NCBI RefSeq assembly: GCF_003584165.1
Contig: NZ_QXFJ01000009.1
Coordinates: 1-64,000 of the forward strand
Direction: 5' to 3'
From: Flagellimonas aequoris
GTDB lineage: Bacteria > Bacteroidota > Bacteroidia > Flavobacteriales > Flavobacteriaceae
Length of the DNA: 64,000 bases
Below are positions 54,814 through 63,971 of this stretch, one piece after another. Each line of letters opens with the position of its first letter. Position 1 is the stretch's first letter. The translations under genes were made by a program, and so were the position numbers. Under the pieces are notes generated by a model that saw only the letters and a list, made by a program, of their open reading frames with translations, ran no database searches and was not told the origin of the DNA.

Positions 54814-54889
54814 GATGATGCTTTTCCTTCTTATCGAGCTAAAAGAAGAATGTCATCAATATTTTTGGAATAACTGGGGAAAAGGCATA

Positions 54890-54916
54890 AAAAAAGCCGA
54901 GAAAATCTCGGCTTTT
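54890..54916. terminator. Perfect 12-pair hairpin terminator
   Basis: AAAAAGCCGAGA and TCTCGGCTTTTT with loop AAA. It can terminate in both directions, though no plus-strand gene ends within 800 bases. It lies before the integrase gene and near an inverted repeat; a role at an element boundary is also possible. Confidence 0.7.
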
Positions 54917-54951
54917 TCTGTACCTTGGGTGTGAATCCTCACATAATATTG

Positions 54952-54988
54952 TTTGATATAAATTGCATTTAATTGACTGTATATCAAA
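54952..54988. repeat. Inverted repeat upstream of the second integrase
   Basis: Nine-base arms TTTGATATA (54952-54960) and TATATCAAA (54980-54988) with 19 bases between. Two tandem copies of CGTCACTTTT (55050-55070) follow, ending just before the integrase start. These are plausible integrase arm- or operator-binding sites. Confidence 0.45.
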
Positions 54989-55072
54989 TATTTGAATCAT
55001 TTTCTTTACTTGTAAGTTTTCCCTTCATTTCGTATTTTTAGACAAAAACCGTCACTTTTACGTCACTTTTTT

Positions 55073-56137
55073 ATGTCAGTACAACTTCGAAGCAGAACAT
55101 TAAAATCAGGAGCAAAAAGCCTCTATTTGGACATCCATCACAACGGTGAAAGATGGAGAGAATTTCTTAAAATAAAAATACTGCCCAAGGATCCATCCAA
55201 AATTGAAAAGAAAAGAATTGCCGAAAGAATTCGGGTCAACAGGGAATTGGAAGTTTTGTCCGATGAAACAGGACATATTCCACAGCACCTAAAGAAGATC
55301 AATTTTTTTGTTTTTGCTGAAAAATACATTCAAGATTATAAAAATAAGGACGTGCGCATTATTGCAAGCTCTGTGGAGAAATTTAAAGAGGCTGTCAACA
55401 ATCCGAGGTTAACCATTACGGGAATTGGTCCTAAAACCATGACATTATACAAAGATTATTTAATACATGATGCAGGTCTTGCCGGCGAAACGGCACATAA
55501 CTATTTCACAAGGTTCAAAAAAGTTCTAAAAGCCGCAAAAATTCAAGGTTACCTAAATGAAATGCCAACAGCCGAGATAAAATTTACAAATCCCAACAAA
55601 GACGATACATTAAAAAAACAAGTATTAGATAAGGATGAACTTCAAATACTTGCCAATACCGAATGTGGAAATACTTCCGTAAAAAGAGCCTTTCTATTTG
55701 CTTGCTTTACTTCCCTTGGCCTTGCGGAAATCCGAAAGCTCAAATGGAAAAATATAAACAAAGGCCGATTGATAACCACTAGAAACAAAACTGGGGAACT
55801 GATAAATAACAGACTCAATCAAACAGCTCTTGATATCTTGGGCAAACCAGGGGAAAAAGATTCTTTTATTTTCAATATCCAATCTTTAAGTGATAATGGG
55901 GCCAACAAAGCAATACGCTACTGGGTCAATAGGGCTCATATTGAAAAGCACATTACCTTTTATTGTGCCCGTCATACTTTTGCCTGTCAATTACTTATCA
56001 ATGGGGCCAACCTCAAAACTGTTGCCGATGCCATGGGTCATAGCTCAACCAGAAGTACTTTGAAATACCTTAATCATGTTCAGCAATTGCAGGATGAAGC
56101 AATTGATAAATTGCCCAGTATTAAATTTCACCACTAA
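55073..56137 (+). CDS. Tyrosine recombinase-like protein with altered catalytic residues
   Basis: A 354-residue tyrosine-type recombinase with an N-terminal SAM-like region and a C-terminal catalytic domain. The second Arg (Arg300, YCARHTF), the conserved His323 (MGHSSTRS) and the nucleophile Tyr332 (LKYLNH) are present, but the first Arg is Gly216 (CFTSLGLAEIRKL aligns with TGLRxxEL) and the His of HxxR is Tyr297. The nearby Arg220 may compensate. It stands alone, with host-like genes on both sides. Either the recombinase is compromised or it belongs to a variant family. Confidence 0.85.
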   Translation: MSVQLRSRTLKSGAKSLYLDIHHNGERWREFLKIKILPKDPSKIEKKRIAERIRVNRELEVLSDETGHIPQHLKKINFFVFAEKYIQDYKNKDVRIIASSVEKFKEAVNNPRLTITGIGPKTMTLYKDYLIHDAGLAGETAHNYFTRFKKVLKAAKIQGYLNEMPTAEIKFTNPNKDDTLKKQVLDKDELQILANTECGNTSVKRAFLFACFTSLGLAEIRKLKWKNINKGRLITTRNKTGELINNRLNQTALDILGKPGEKDSFIFNIQSLSDNGANKAIRYWVNRAHIEKHITFYCARHTFACQLLINGANLKTVADAMGHSSTRSTLKYLNHVQQLQDEAIDKLPSIKFHH

Positions 56138-56170
56138 AATAGCTTGACATTTTCATGTAAATAAATAACA

Positions 56171-57418
56171 TTAGTTGGGCTCTTTATATACCAATTTGTT
56201 CAAATCGACCTCACCTATCTTCTTTGTCAGTTGGGCATCCGAAAACAGCTCCAGAATTGGATCAAGAAAATGGTAAGTATAATTGGCGCTATAGACAAAT
56301 GGGTTGGCTGTGTCAAATCCTTTGAAAACAGACCTAACCTTCATGGTCATCTGTAGTAGCACAGTTTTGTCATTGATTAAGGATTCGGCTTTATCGGGAC
56401 TCATTTTGAACAATACATCCCCATTGATGTAATCCACTTGTTCGGTCTTGTTGTAAAACTGTTGTCCATATGGCGTATTAGGTAAAAATTCACCAAAATA
56501 CTCCACAGAGGAAACTCCCAATGGGGGTCTTTTGATAGGTAACCGTATCCAAAAACCTCCTTTGTCAAAATCATATTGGCCTTGGAATTTTATCGCATGG
56601 ACCAATTGAAAATCCTCAGTTCCATCTGTGTAAAAACTTTCGCTCCATTTTAAAATGATATCCAAATACTTCTCCACAAAAGATACATATCGCTCATTCT
56701 CCGTAAAATCATCCGCCTGGTGACCTCCCCATTTACGGACCAAGGCACTCTTACCGGTTCCACTCCAATCGTTCATAAAGTATTCCTTTTTTAGGACATC
56801 GTTTCCCATATCAAATGCAAATTCCTTCAATACTTTTTGGGCCAAGCTCGACTTTGCTTCTTCCTCAATGATCTTTCCTTTTGTCTGCTGCGTTAGGGCA
56901 GTCCTGTCCATCACTTTAAAATGTTCCTTCAAACTATGGATACGCACCAAATGGGCAAACCCAGCATACCCGGTACCCATCAGATTCCTTTTTTCACCGG
57001 CTTCCTTGGAAAGGTCCACTTTTTTGGGATTGTCCTGCATCATATAGGAATCTATGGCCCCAAATCGGGGAAGGCCCTTGAATTTCTGAACCACAATATC
57101 CTTAAAGGCTTGGTTAGGGGATTTATAAACCAGGTAATCATCCTCATTGTAAGCTATGGCGGTATTCTGTTGTGTAGCTTTCTGTTCTGTTTTTTGGGCC
57201 TCGGGTAGTGTTATGGCCTCAGTTTGCGTATTCGTTCCATTTCCTGAATCTTGTTTTCCATCCAAAATATCACCCACTTTCTTATCGGCCTTTTTAATAA
57301 TTTTTTCCTCGGCCTGCTGCTTCAATTTTTTAAAAAACTGACCGTTCATGTCCTGGGGCAATGTCATCAGCAATACCCCTACAATCCATAAAACTTGTTT
57401 CGTACGATTACATTTCAT
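56171..57418 (-). CDS. Secreted tandem-paralogue family protein, copy 4 (long N-terminal region)
   Basis: A 415-residue exported protein. After a signal region (LWIVGVLLMTLPQDMNG) come QFFKKLKQQAEEKIIKKA, a short amphipathic helix and a Thr/Gln linker, then a roughly 300-residue domain shared with the next three upstream genes: GLPRFGAIDSY, MDRTALT, WGGHQADDF, FVEKYLDIILKWSESFY, QYDFDKGGFWI and LTKKIGEVDLNKLVY. No known family comes to mind. It is the last gene of a five-gene minus-strand operon, four bases after its neighbour. The linker makes it similar to copy 3 rather than to copies 1 and 2. Confidence 0.8.
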   Translation of the reverse strand: MKCNRTKQVLWIVGVLLMTLPQDMNGQFFKKLKQQAEEKIIKKADKKVGDILDGKQDSGNGTNTQTEAITLPEAQKTEQKATQQNTAIAYNEDDYLVYKSPNQAFKDIVVQKFKGLPRFGAIDSYMMQDNPKKVDLSKEAGEKRNLMGTGYAGFAHLVRIHSLKEHFKVMDRTALTQQTKGKIIEEEAKSSLAQKVLKEFAFDMGNDVLKKEYFMNDWSGTGKSALVRKWGGHQADDFTENERYVSFVEKYLDIILKWSESFYTDGTEDFQLVHAIKFQGQYDFDKGGFWIRLPIKRPPLGVSSVEYFGEFLPNTPYGQQFYNKTEQVDYINGDVLFKMSPDKAESLINDKTVLLQMTMKVRSVFKGFDTANPFVYSANYTYHFLDPILELFSDAQLTKKIGEVDLNKLVYKEPN

Positions 57419-57422
57419 TTGA

Positions 57423-58616
57423 TCAATCTTTAAATTTAGCGGTCCTCATATCCACTTCCCCCATCTTTTTGGTTAGGGGGGCATCCTTATAAAACTCCAT
57501 TGCTGTACTTTCCAACTCAAACTCCCAATCCACATGGGTAGTATTAGTAATACGAGGTGTCACCTTAACCTTGAACACCACAAACACGGGTGATCTGGAT
57601 TGAAGGTTAAATTCTTTGGCCTCTGTTGGGTCTACGGACAAAAAAACCCTTTTTGATGTGTTCTTTAAGGTTTTTTCATTCTCAGTGTAGGCCAAAAAAT
57701 TGGAATTATGAAGTATAAAGTCCCCGCCTATAGAGAATATGTTGCCGATCCAATAGCCTTTATCCTTAAAATCATATTTTTCAGCTACCGCTCCCCTAGC
57801 CACGAAGTAGGCGACTTGGCTTCCATTTTCATAGAATGTTTCACTCCAATCCCGAAGTGCCTCATAATGATTTTTGATAAACTTTGAATAACTGCGATTT
57901 TGGGCAAATTCATTGTTCCGTGTCCCTCCCCAGCTAGGTACAATGGTTCGTTCACCCACGGCATTGGTAAAATTACAGGGGGCCTTTGCTTCGGGGTCAC
58001 AAAAGTATTCTTGCATGTTTTCATCCGAAAAAATATCCTTTACGAGCATCAACAAATGATGTTGGGCCTTATTGGAGTTCTTTGCCTTTAGGTCATTGTC
58101 CGCATAATTGTATGAAGTGAGTTTTGACCGATCCATATCCTTGAAAAGGTCTTCCATAAATTTAAGCTCCAAGAGTGCCCGATAGGCTTTGCTATGGGTA
58201 TGGGCCGTAACCCCCCTATAATAATAAACATCCCCATATCGGGGAAGTCCCTTGTGCGATTGTATGACCACATCCATAAAATCCTTGTTGGGGGCCTTAT
58301 AGGTGATGATATTATCGTCCTTAATTTCAGGCGATTTATTCTGGGTTTGATTTCCTTTCGGTATGCTGTTTGGGGATTTTTTGTTTGTTGATGCAGGCCC
58401 AATCTTTGGACTTGGTTTCTCTTTTTCTGGAGCCGATGTCTTTTCCCCTTCCCCATTCAATAACTCATCGGTTTTTTCACTGGCCTTATTTACGATTTTA
58501 TCCTCCACATTCTTTTTCAGTTTTTTTAAAAACTGTCCTTGGACCGAGATTGGCACCAACAGACCAAGAACCGCAACAAGCAATATGGATTTGGTTTTTA
58601 TATCTTTCATTTTCAT
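57423..58616 (-). CDS. Secreted tandem-paralogue family protein, copy 3
   Basis: A 397-residue exported protein with a signal peptide (SILLVAVLGLLVPISVQG), an amphipathic helix (QFLKKLKKNVEDKIVNKA), a Lys/Pro-rich linker of about 60 residues and the shared domain: KGLPRYGDVYYYRG, MDRSKLT, WGGTRNNEF, FIKNHYEALRDWSETFY, KYDFKDKGYWIGN, LTKKMGEVDMRTAKF. Four bases precede copy 4. A disulfide may form between the Cys residues at FCDPEAKAPCN. Function unknown. Confidence 0.8.
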   Translation of the reverse strand: MKMKDIKTKSILLVAVLGLLVPISVQGQFLKKLKKNVEDKIVNKASEKTDELLNGEGEKTSAPEKEKPSPKIGPASTNKKSPNSIPKGNQTQNKSPEIKDDNIITYKAPNKDFMDVVIQSHKGLPRYGDVYYYRGVTAHTHSKAYRALLELKFMEDLFKDMDRSKLTSYNYADNDLKAKNSNKAQHHLLMLVKDIFSDENMQEYFCDPEAKAPCNFTNAVGERTIVPSWGGTRNNEFAQNRSYSKFIKNHYEALRDWSETFYENGSQVAYFVARGAVAEKYDFKDKGYWIGNIFSIGGDFILHNSNFLAYTENEKTLKNTSKRVFLSVDPTEAKEFNLQSRSPVFVVFKVKVTPRITNTTHVDWEFELESTAMEFYKDAPLTKKMGEVDMRTAKFKD

Positions 58617-58626
58617 AGCTTAGATT

Positions 58627-59658
58627 TTATCTAGTTTTGAATACCATGGTATTGATGTCTATTTCCCCCACTTTTTGGGTAAGGCCATCATCCGAGTACA
58701 GTTCTATGATGGGACTGTTCAAACTGAAGGTGGTCTTGAGCTGGTCTGCACGATAATTTTCCACTCCATTCAGATAGCCGGTCACATCCAACACCAAATA
58801 GAGGTATTGGTGCTTTTCAGAAAAGTGCTCTGCTTCCTCTGGCGGCATTTTGAAGAGAATGGAGGTGCCATTGGGATGCATCAAATTTCTTTCGGCGGAG
58901 TTGGATGGTTGGAGTCCATACCAATGTAACAAAAAGCCTCTGTTGTAAAACTGATGGGTATTGAACCAATAGCCCCCTTCCTTAAAATCGTAGGTGCCCA
59001 AATTGGTCCGTGCCACATAGTATCCCTCTAAAACATTGTCAGGATAAAGGGATTTTCCCCACTTTTCCACCATCGGAAATTTTTCCCCCACAAAAGCGGT
59101 ATACGCACGCAATTTCTGAAACTCCGATGCTCCCCTGCCTCCCCATGGCCTTTGGTTCCTTGGTTCGTTATAATAGCCTTCTTGGGGAAACCCTGGAACA
59201 CAATCCCCTTCTTTTGGGTTGCAGAAAAACCGAATCAACTGTTTTGTGTTGCACAATGCATTTGCCAAGGCCAGTACATGCTGCTGGGCGGTAAGGGATT
59301 TCAACTCTTCCTCATACATATTTTGCTTTCGTTCGGTAAAAAGATCTTTGTCCATTACCGCAAACATGTCTTCCTTAAACCTCATCTTCAAAAGCTCCAT
59401 AAAGGCGTGCTTACTCGCCATATGGTGGCTGGACCGTTTGTCCATTTCAAAATACCCTTCTTCCCTAGAGCTTATATAGGTGCCATCGGCCTTCACAAAA
59501 TATTCATCCTGTACCCCAAAGCGGAGCTTCCCTTTGTGGGTCTGTAACGATAGGGAAATAAAATCGGCACTGGGTGGATCAAAAACCTTTTCCATTGGTT
59601 GGCCCCACCCTACTCCTTGGCATACAATTATTATGATTACAAAAAGTAAATTCTTCAT
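58627..59658 (-). CDS. Secreted tandem-paralogue family protein, copy 2
   Basis: A 343-residue exported protein, without the linker of the later copies: the signal (LLFVIIIIVCQGVGWG) is followed almost directly by FDPPSADFISLSLQTHKGKLRFG, then MDKDLFT, a Cys segment FFCNPKEGDCVPG, WGGRGASEFQKLRAYTAFV, EKWGKSLY, TYDFKEGGYWF and LTQKVGEIDINTMVF. The short form shows the domain proper is about 310 residues. It begins three bases after copy 1. No catalytic motif stands out. Confidence 0.8.
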   Translation of the reverse strand: MKNLLFVIIIIVCQGVGWGQPMEKVFDPPSADFISLSLQTHKGKLRFGVQDEYFVKADGTYISSREEGYFEMDKRSSHHMASKHAFMELLKMRFKEDMFAVMDKDLFTERKQNMYEEELKSLTAQQHVLALANALCNTKQLIRFFCNPKEGDCVPGFPQEGYYNEPRNQRPWGGRGASEFQKLRAYTAFVGEKFPMVEKWGKSLYPDNVLEGYYVARTNLGTYDFKEGGYWFNTHQFYNRGFLLHWYGLQPSNSAERNLMHPNGTSILFKMPPEEAEHFSEKHQYLYLVLDVTGYLNGVENYRADQLKTTFSLNSPIIELYSDDGLTQKVGEIDINTMVFKTR

Positions 59659-59661
59659 AGA

Positions 59662-60681
59662 TCAATTGGTTTTTAATATGAGGTTTGCAAGGGAAAGCGT
59701 CATAAAATGTTTTGTAAGGGCTTCGTCCTCATAAACTTCCACATCGCTGTCCACGTGGGAATAGTTAAACTCTACAGGGTCATAAGGAAAGGCCATCGGT
59801 TTGCCCGAACGTTTCAATTTTATCTTTTTCACCAAATACAAACGGTTGATGCCTTCCTTCAAGAACCGTTCGGCGCTCTGTTTGTCGATTTTGAGAAAAA
59901 ATTGAAGATTGTTCTTTCCATTGATTTTCTTCAAAAGTTCATGCTCATAGGCCGCAACAGGCTCAAAGACCACTCTTTTGGCCCCACCTTGCTTTGGGGT
60001 AAAAACATCGTTCAGATTAAGATAATGCCCTACCCAATACCCTAATTTGTCAAAGTCATACCCCCTTCCAACATGAAGTGTGGATACATGGTATCCTACC
60101 ATTTCATCATTTTTGAAAAACGATTGGCCCCACCTTTGAAGTGGCTCTAAACATACCTCAACAAAAGAGGTATAATTGCGAAGCCTCTCAAACTCGTTTT
60201 TTCCTTGATTAGTTTGGTTGCAGGCATTGTCCAAACAAAGATTCGGACCTACTTGGGTCCGTAAAAACTGCTGTAGATATGCGGAATTCCGTTGTTCCTG
60301 TGATGTATTGGAACTGACCACGGTCAAACGCTCGCGGTCCAGGTCACTCATAAAGGGTTCCAAATATTTCAACCCCACCAAAATGGAAAAATTCAAGAGA
60401 CCGTTTCTTTCCTTTTTGTTCTGTTCCATCACATGAGCCCCATCATTTCCCCGTGCGGGTCTCATCGCGGGCGTGGCACCCGTATTCTTAACCATATGGC
60501 TGTTAAATGCCCCAAATCGAGGAAGGCCCATATGGGCCTGTAGTTTAACAGGAGTAAACTTCTCGGAAGGTGGATCGAACACAATCAGATTGTTGGCACT
60601 TGGGGCCTGTGCCTCTAATTCAAGCAACCCCAAGATAGCCAACAATACCCCCAAACTTATCTTATGTATCATTTTCTTCAA
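59662..60681 (-). CDS. Secreted tandem-paralogue family protein, copy 1
   Basis: A 339-residue exported protein with a signal peptide (ISLGVLLAILGLLELEAQ) and the domain: FDPPSEKFTPVKLQAHMGLPRFGAFNSHM, LDRERLT, a Cys pair CLDNACNQ, EFERLRNYTSFVEVCLEPLQRWGQSFF, GYDFDKLGYWVG and LTKHFMTLSLANLIL. It has lost the WGG block found in the other three copies. It starts 9 bases after the lipoprotein gene, in the same direction. Confidence 0.78.
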   Translation of the reverse strand: MKKMIHKISLGVLLAILGLLELEAQAPSANNLIVFDPPSEKFTPVKLQAHMGLPRFGAFNSHMVKNTGATPAMRPARGNDGAHVMEQNKKERNGLLNFSILVGLKYLEPFMSDLDRERLTVVSSNTSQEQRNSAYLQQFLRTQVGPNLCLDNACNQTNQGKNEFERLRNYTSFVEVCLEPLQRWGQSFFKNDEMVGYHVSTLHVGRGYDFDKLGYWVGHYLNLNDVFTPKQGGAKRVVFEPVAAYEHELLKKINGKNNLQFFLKIDKQSAERFLKEGINRLYLVKKIKLKRSGKPMAFPYDPVEFNYSHVDSDVEVYEDEALTKHFMTLSLANLILKTN

Positions 60682-60690
60682 TATGAATCG

Positions 60691-61230
60691 TTACTCCCAC
60701 GTTATCACTCCATCCATAGTCAAAATCTTGTCATCATCGGTATTGATTACCGTGGTACCTTCAAAAGTGACTTTTTTGGCTTCGAAATCAACTTCAAACC
60801 CATCTCCACAGGCCATAAAGAATCCTTGATAGGGGGAGGAACACGCATGTGGATATTCTTCCCCGTTCTTTACAATGGTCATGGAAATGGTCTTGTCGAT
60901 ATCGGGTGACCCCCCAGTGGAAAAATCCGCAGCTACGATCACAAAACCGTTCAGGTCATTACTATAGACCAGTTCGTTATCTACCACTGTAATGTTATCG
61001 GAAAGTAATATGACGGATTTGTCCGTTCCTGTCAATGATGCATTGCCGACCTCAATGTTCCCTACGGTCAAAGAAGTCCCCAAAACCCCAGTCTCCTCCC
61101 CGGACAACTGGATGGTTCCCTCAACCTTTCCGGATTTCCCATTCTCTGGTTCATCGCCATCGTCAGAATTACAATTTGTGAACATGATAAGTGTAAAAAT
61201 GGAAAGGAAAAACAACTGCATTTTTTTCAT
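60691..61230 (-). CDS. Lipoprotein heading the tandem-paralogue operon
   Basis: A 179-residue lipoprotein (MKKMQLFFLSIFTLIMFTNC) with an acidic linker (DDGDEPENGKSGKVEG) and a beta-rich domain with a Cys pair (HACSSPYQGFFMACGDG). No known family. It is the first gene of the five-gene minus-strand operon and may be a surface partner of the four secreted paralogues. Confidence 0.72.
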   Translation of the reverse strand: MKKMQLFFLSIFTLIMFTNCNSDDGDEPENGKSGKVEGTIQLSGEETGVLGTSLTVGNIEVGNASLTGTDKSVILLSDNITVVDNELVYSNDLNGFVIVAADFSTGGSPDIDKTISMTIVKNGEEYPHACSSPYQGFFMACGDGFEVDFEAKKVTFEGTTVINTDDDKILTMDGVITWE

Positions 61231-61392
61231 AGTATAAAATGGTTATGGTGCGTAGAAAACACCAAGCTATATATTCCCCATAGCCTATGCCACGACCACT
61301 TATTCACCGTTGTAAATATGAACATGAGCGTTGTCTTTTGTTGAATTACCGCAATACATCATGAACGGGACAGCATATTGAGTCAAAACCTT

Positions 61393-61400
61393 TAAATTTG
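61393..61400 (+). promoter_or_regulatory. -7 element of the kinase/regulator pair
   Basis: TAAATTTG matches TAnnTTTG, 20 bases before the kinase start. No TTG lies at the expected -33 distance (one is 12 bases off), so it is a weak call. Confidence 0.4.
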
Positions 61401-61420
61401 ATTTTGACCAATCACCCGCC

Positions 61421-63211
61421 ATGCCAGATTCCTTTAAAAAGTTTTTTTTAGTCCTATTGTTCTTTCCCCTTTTCGGAATTTCCCAACAAAGCGTATTGGA
61501 TTCGTTACAACAGGAATTGGCCACCCATTCGGCAAAAGATTCTGTCCGCGTTTCTTTATTGATAAAAACTGCTGGGGAAATGACCTATTCCAATCCCAAG
61601 GAAGCTTTTCCTTTGGTAGATGAGGCCATTGCCATATCCTCCGAAACAGATTGGAACAAGGGGGAGAGTTACGCATTGAGACAGAAGGGAAACCTGCATT
61701 ATGTTATGGGAGATGACCTAGCCGCACTGGATGTCTACCAAAAAGCGCAACATCTTGCCCAATCCATAGGGGACAGGTCACTTGAAGCGTCGTTGTTGAG
61801 CAATATCGGAAACATTTTTGCCGATTTAAAACAGTATGATAGGGCCTTGGAAAATTATGAAGCCTATTTGACCTCTGCACAAACGTTGGGCAATGTCCCT
61901 GATGAAATAAAAGCACTGTCAAACATTGCAATCATCTACAACGACACTAAAAAATATGAAGAAGGAGTGGCCAATCTTGAAAAGGCCCTAAAATTGTCCA
62001 AACAGGAAGAAAATGACCTCTTTGTGGCCGCCATTACCAATAACTTGGCCCTAGCTTACAAAAAACTCGAAGATTACCCAAAGGCACTCTTGCATTATCA
62101 GGAAGCGGCAGATCTTGCCCACCAGATCGGGAACAAATACATTGAAGCTTCTGCTCTGAACAGCATAGGAACGGTTAATATCATATTGAAAAACTATGAC
62201 TTGGCTGCCTTAAATGGAAGGAAAGCCCTTGACCTATCACAAGAGATCGAAGCCGTGGAATGGCAAGCGGATTCCTGGAAAGTATTGAGCGAGGTATACG
62301 AACATGAAGGAGAAATGGCAGAAGCCCTCCATGCTTACAAAGAGCATGTACGTCTTCAGGACAGTGTTTTAAGCGAGGAAAAAAAATCTGAGCTGACCCG
62401 GAAGGAAATGCAGTTCAAAATGGAGAGGCAACAGGCCGAGGCCGAGGAGGAAATCAAACGACAACATCTCGTCAAAAATGGTTATTTGGCTGGGGCCATC
62501 CTTCTGGCACTGATCTCGATTGCAAGTTATTTTCTATATAAACGCAGACGTGATGCCTTGGAAAAAAGAAAGGTGGCCGAATTCAATGTCAAGGTAGCCG
62601 AGACAGAACTCAAGGCCCTACGCTCACAAATGAATCCCCATTTTATTTTCAACTCCTTGAACTCCATTAGCGATTTTATTTCAAGGAATGATATAAAACA
62701 GGCCGATGAATACTTGGTGAAATTCTCCAAACTTACCCGTGCCATCCTTGAAAATTCTGAAAAGAAATGGATTACCCTCGAAGAAGATCTAGAGCTCACG
62801 GAGCTTTACATGCAACTGGAAGCCATTCGACTGGAAAACCATCTGGAATACAGCATAACCGTAGACGAGGACATTGAGCCGGACAACACCTTGGTTCCCC
62901 CGATGATTCTACAGCCCTTTATTGAAAATAGTATATGGCATGGTATTGCCCCCAAAGAGAATACTGGGAAAATTGATATCCAAATCAAGAAAAAGGGAGA
63001 CATGCTCTTATGCGTGGTGGAGGATAATGGGATCGGTCGGGCCACCGCTTCTATGGATACAAAGGAGAAAAGTTCTTTGGGCGTAAAGATCACCACCAAC
63101 CGTATCGAGATCATCAACCATATTAAAAACACGGAAGGTTCCATCGACTTGATAGACAAGAAAGAAGGCCTGCGTGTGGAAATAAACCTACCTTTGGAAC
63201 TTCAATTCTGA
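61421..63211 (+). CDS. TPR-containing LytS-type histidine kinase
   Basis: A 596-residue membrane kinase with a signal peptide (FKKFFLVLLFFPLFGISQQ), about five or six TPR-like helical pairs (about 60-330, periplasmic), a transmembrane helix (LAGAILLALISIASYFLY, about 352-369) and a cytoplasmic LytS-type kinase: His407 (SQMNPHFIFNSLNS), then PFIENSIWHGI and an EDNGIGRA nucleotide-binding loop. The TPR array probably binds a periplasmic protein or peptide. It is followed by its LytTR regulator after seven bases, and reads away from the tandem-paralogue operon. Confidence 0.93.
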   Translation: MPDSFKKFFLVLLFFPLFGISQQSVLDSLQQELATHSAKDSVRVSLLIKTAGEMTYSNPKEAFPLVDEAIAISSETDWNKGESYALRQKGNLHYVMGDDLAALDVYQKAQHLAQSIGDRSLEASLLSNIGNIFADLKQYDRALENYEAYLTSAQTLGNVPDEIKALSNIAIIYNDTKKYEEGVANLEKALKLSKQEENDLFVAAITNNLALAYKKLEDYPKALLHYQEAADLAHQIGNKYIEASALNSIGTVNIILKNYDLAALNGRKALDLSQEIEAVEWQADSWKVLSEVYEHEGEMAEALHAYKEHVRLQDSVLSEEKKSELTRKEMQFKMERQQAEAEEEIKRQHLVKNGYLAGAILLALISIASYFLYKRRRDALEKRKVAEFNVKVAETELKALRSQMNPHFIFNSLNSISDFISRNDIKQADEYLVKFSKLTRAILENSEKKWITLEEDLELTELYMQLEAIRLENHLEYSITVDEDIEPDNTLVPPMILQPFIENSIWHGIAPKENTGKIDIQIKKKGDMLLCVVEDNGIGRATASMDTKEKSSLGVKITTNRIEIINHIKNTEGSIDLIDKKEGLRVEINLPLELQF

Positions 63212-63218
63212 CCTCGCC

Positions 63219-63971
63219 ATGTTAAAAGCCATTATCGTTGATGACGAACAGCACTGCATTTCCCGATTGACGGGTCTTCTGCAGGAAGTTGGCCCGGATA
63301 TCAAAATACTGGCGAGTTGTAACACCATTTCAGAGGCTAAAATGCATATAGAAAAATATAATCCTGATGTGCTTTTTTTGGATGTCCAGCTCGGGAGTAC
63401 TACCGGGTTTGATTTACTGTCCCAACTAAACCATCTTGATTTTGAACTGATCTTCACTACTTCTTTTGACACTTATGCCCTAAAGGCCATCAAATTTTCT
63501 GCCTTAGATTATTTGTTGAAGCCCATTGCAAAAGAAGACCTCCATGAAGCACTACAAAAAGTGAGGGAGAACAGAGACCTCAAAGAGACCACAAAAAAAA
63601 TTGATGTGCTTTTCCATAATTTTAAGGAGGGGTCGGGACATTCCAAACGAATTGCCATCCCTACAGTGGATGGATTTGTTATGGTGGACACCAATGACAT
63701 GGTCCGACTACAGTCCGATGCCAATTATACCCACATCCATACCTTATCGAACAAAAAAATCACGGCTTCCAAAACCTTAAAATATTTTGAGGGCATTCTT
63801 GATGGCAGCAACTTTTTTAGGGTACACAAGTCCCATTTAATCAACCTTTCCTTTGTGGAGCATTATCTAAAAGGAAAAGGAGGCTATATTACCTTGACCG
63901 ATGGGGCCAAAATAGAAGTGGCTGTAAGACGTAGAGACGAACTCATAAAAAAACTTATTCCAAATTCCTGA
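63219..63971 (+). CDS. LytTR-family response regulator
   Basis: A 250-residue regulator with receiver Asp55 (LFLDVQLGS), the Lys of LLKPIAKEDL and a C-terminal LytTR domain (VRLQSDANYTHIHTLSNKKI; FFRVHKSHLINLSFVEHYL). It is the partner of the TPR kinase just upstream (seven bases). Probable targets are the pair itself or the divergent lipoprotein/paralogue operon. Confidence 0.93.
   Translation: MLKAIIVDDEQHCISRLTGLLQEVGPDIKILASCNTISEAKMHIEKYNPDVLFLDVQLGSTTGFDLLSQLNHLDFELIFTTSFDTYALKAIKFSALDYLLKPIAKEDLHEALQKVRENRDLKETTKKIDVLFHNFKEGSGHSKRIAIPTVDGFVMVDTNDMVRLQSDANYTHIHTLSNKKITASKTLKYFEGILDGSNFFRVHKSHLINLSFVEHYLKGKGGYITLTDGAKIEVAVRRRDELIKKLIPNS

Noticed and set aside
54931-54946. tRNA-like TGTGA-ATCC-TCACA hairpin before the second integrase
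   Set aside because: The stem is only five pairs and no acceptor, D or anticodon arm can be placed; no tRNA is present.
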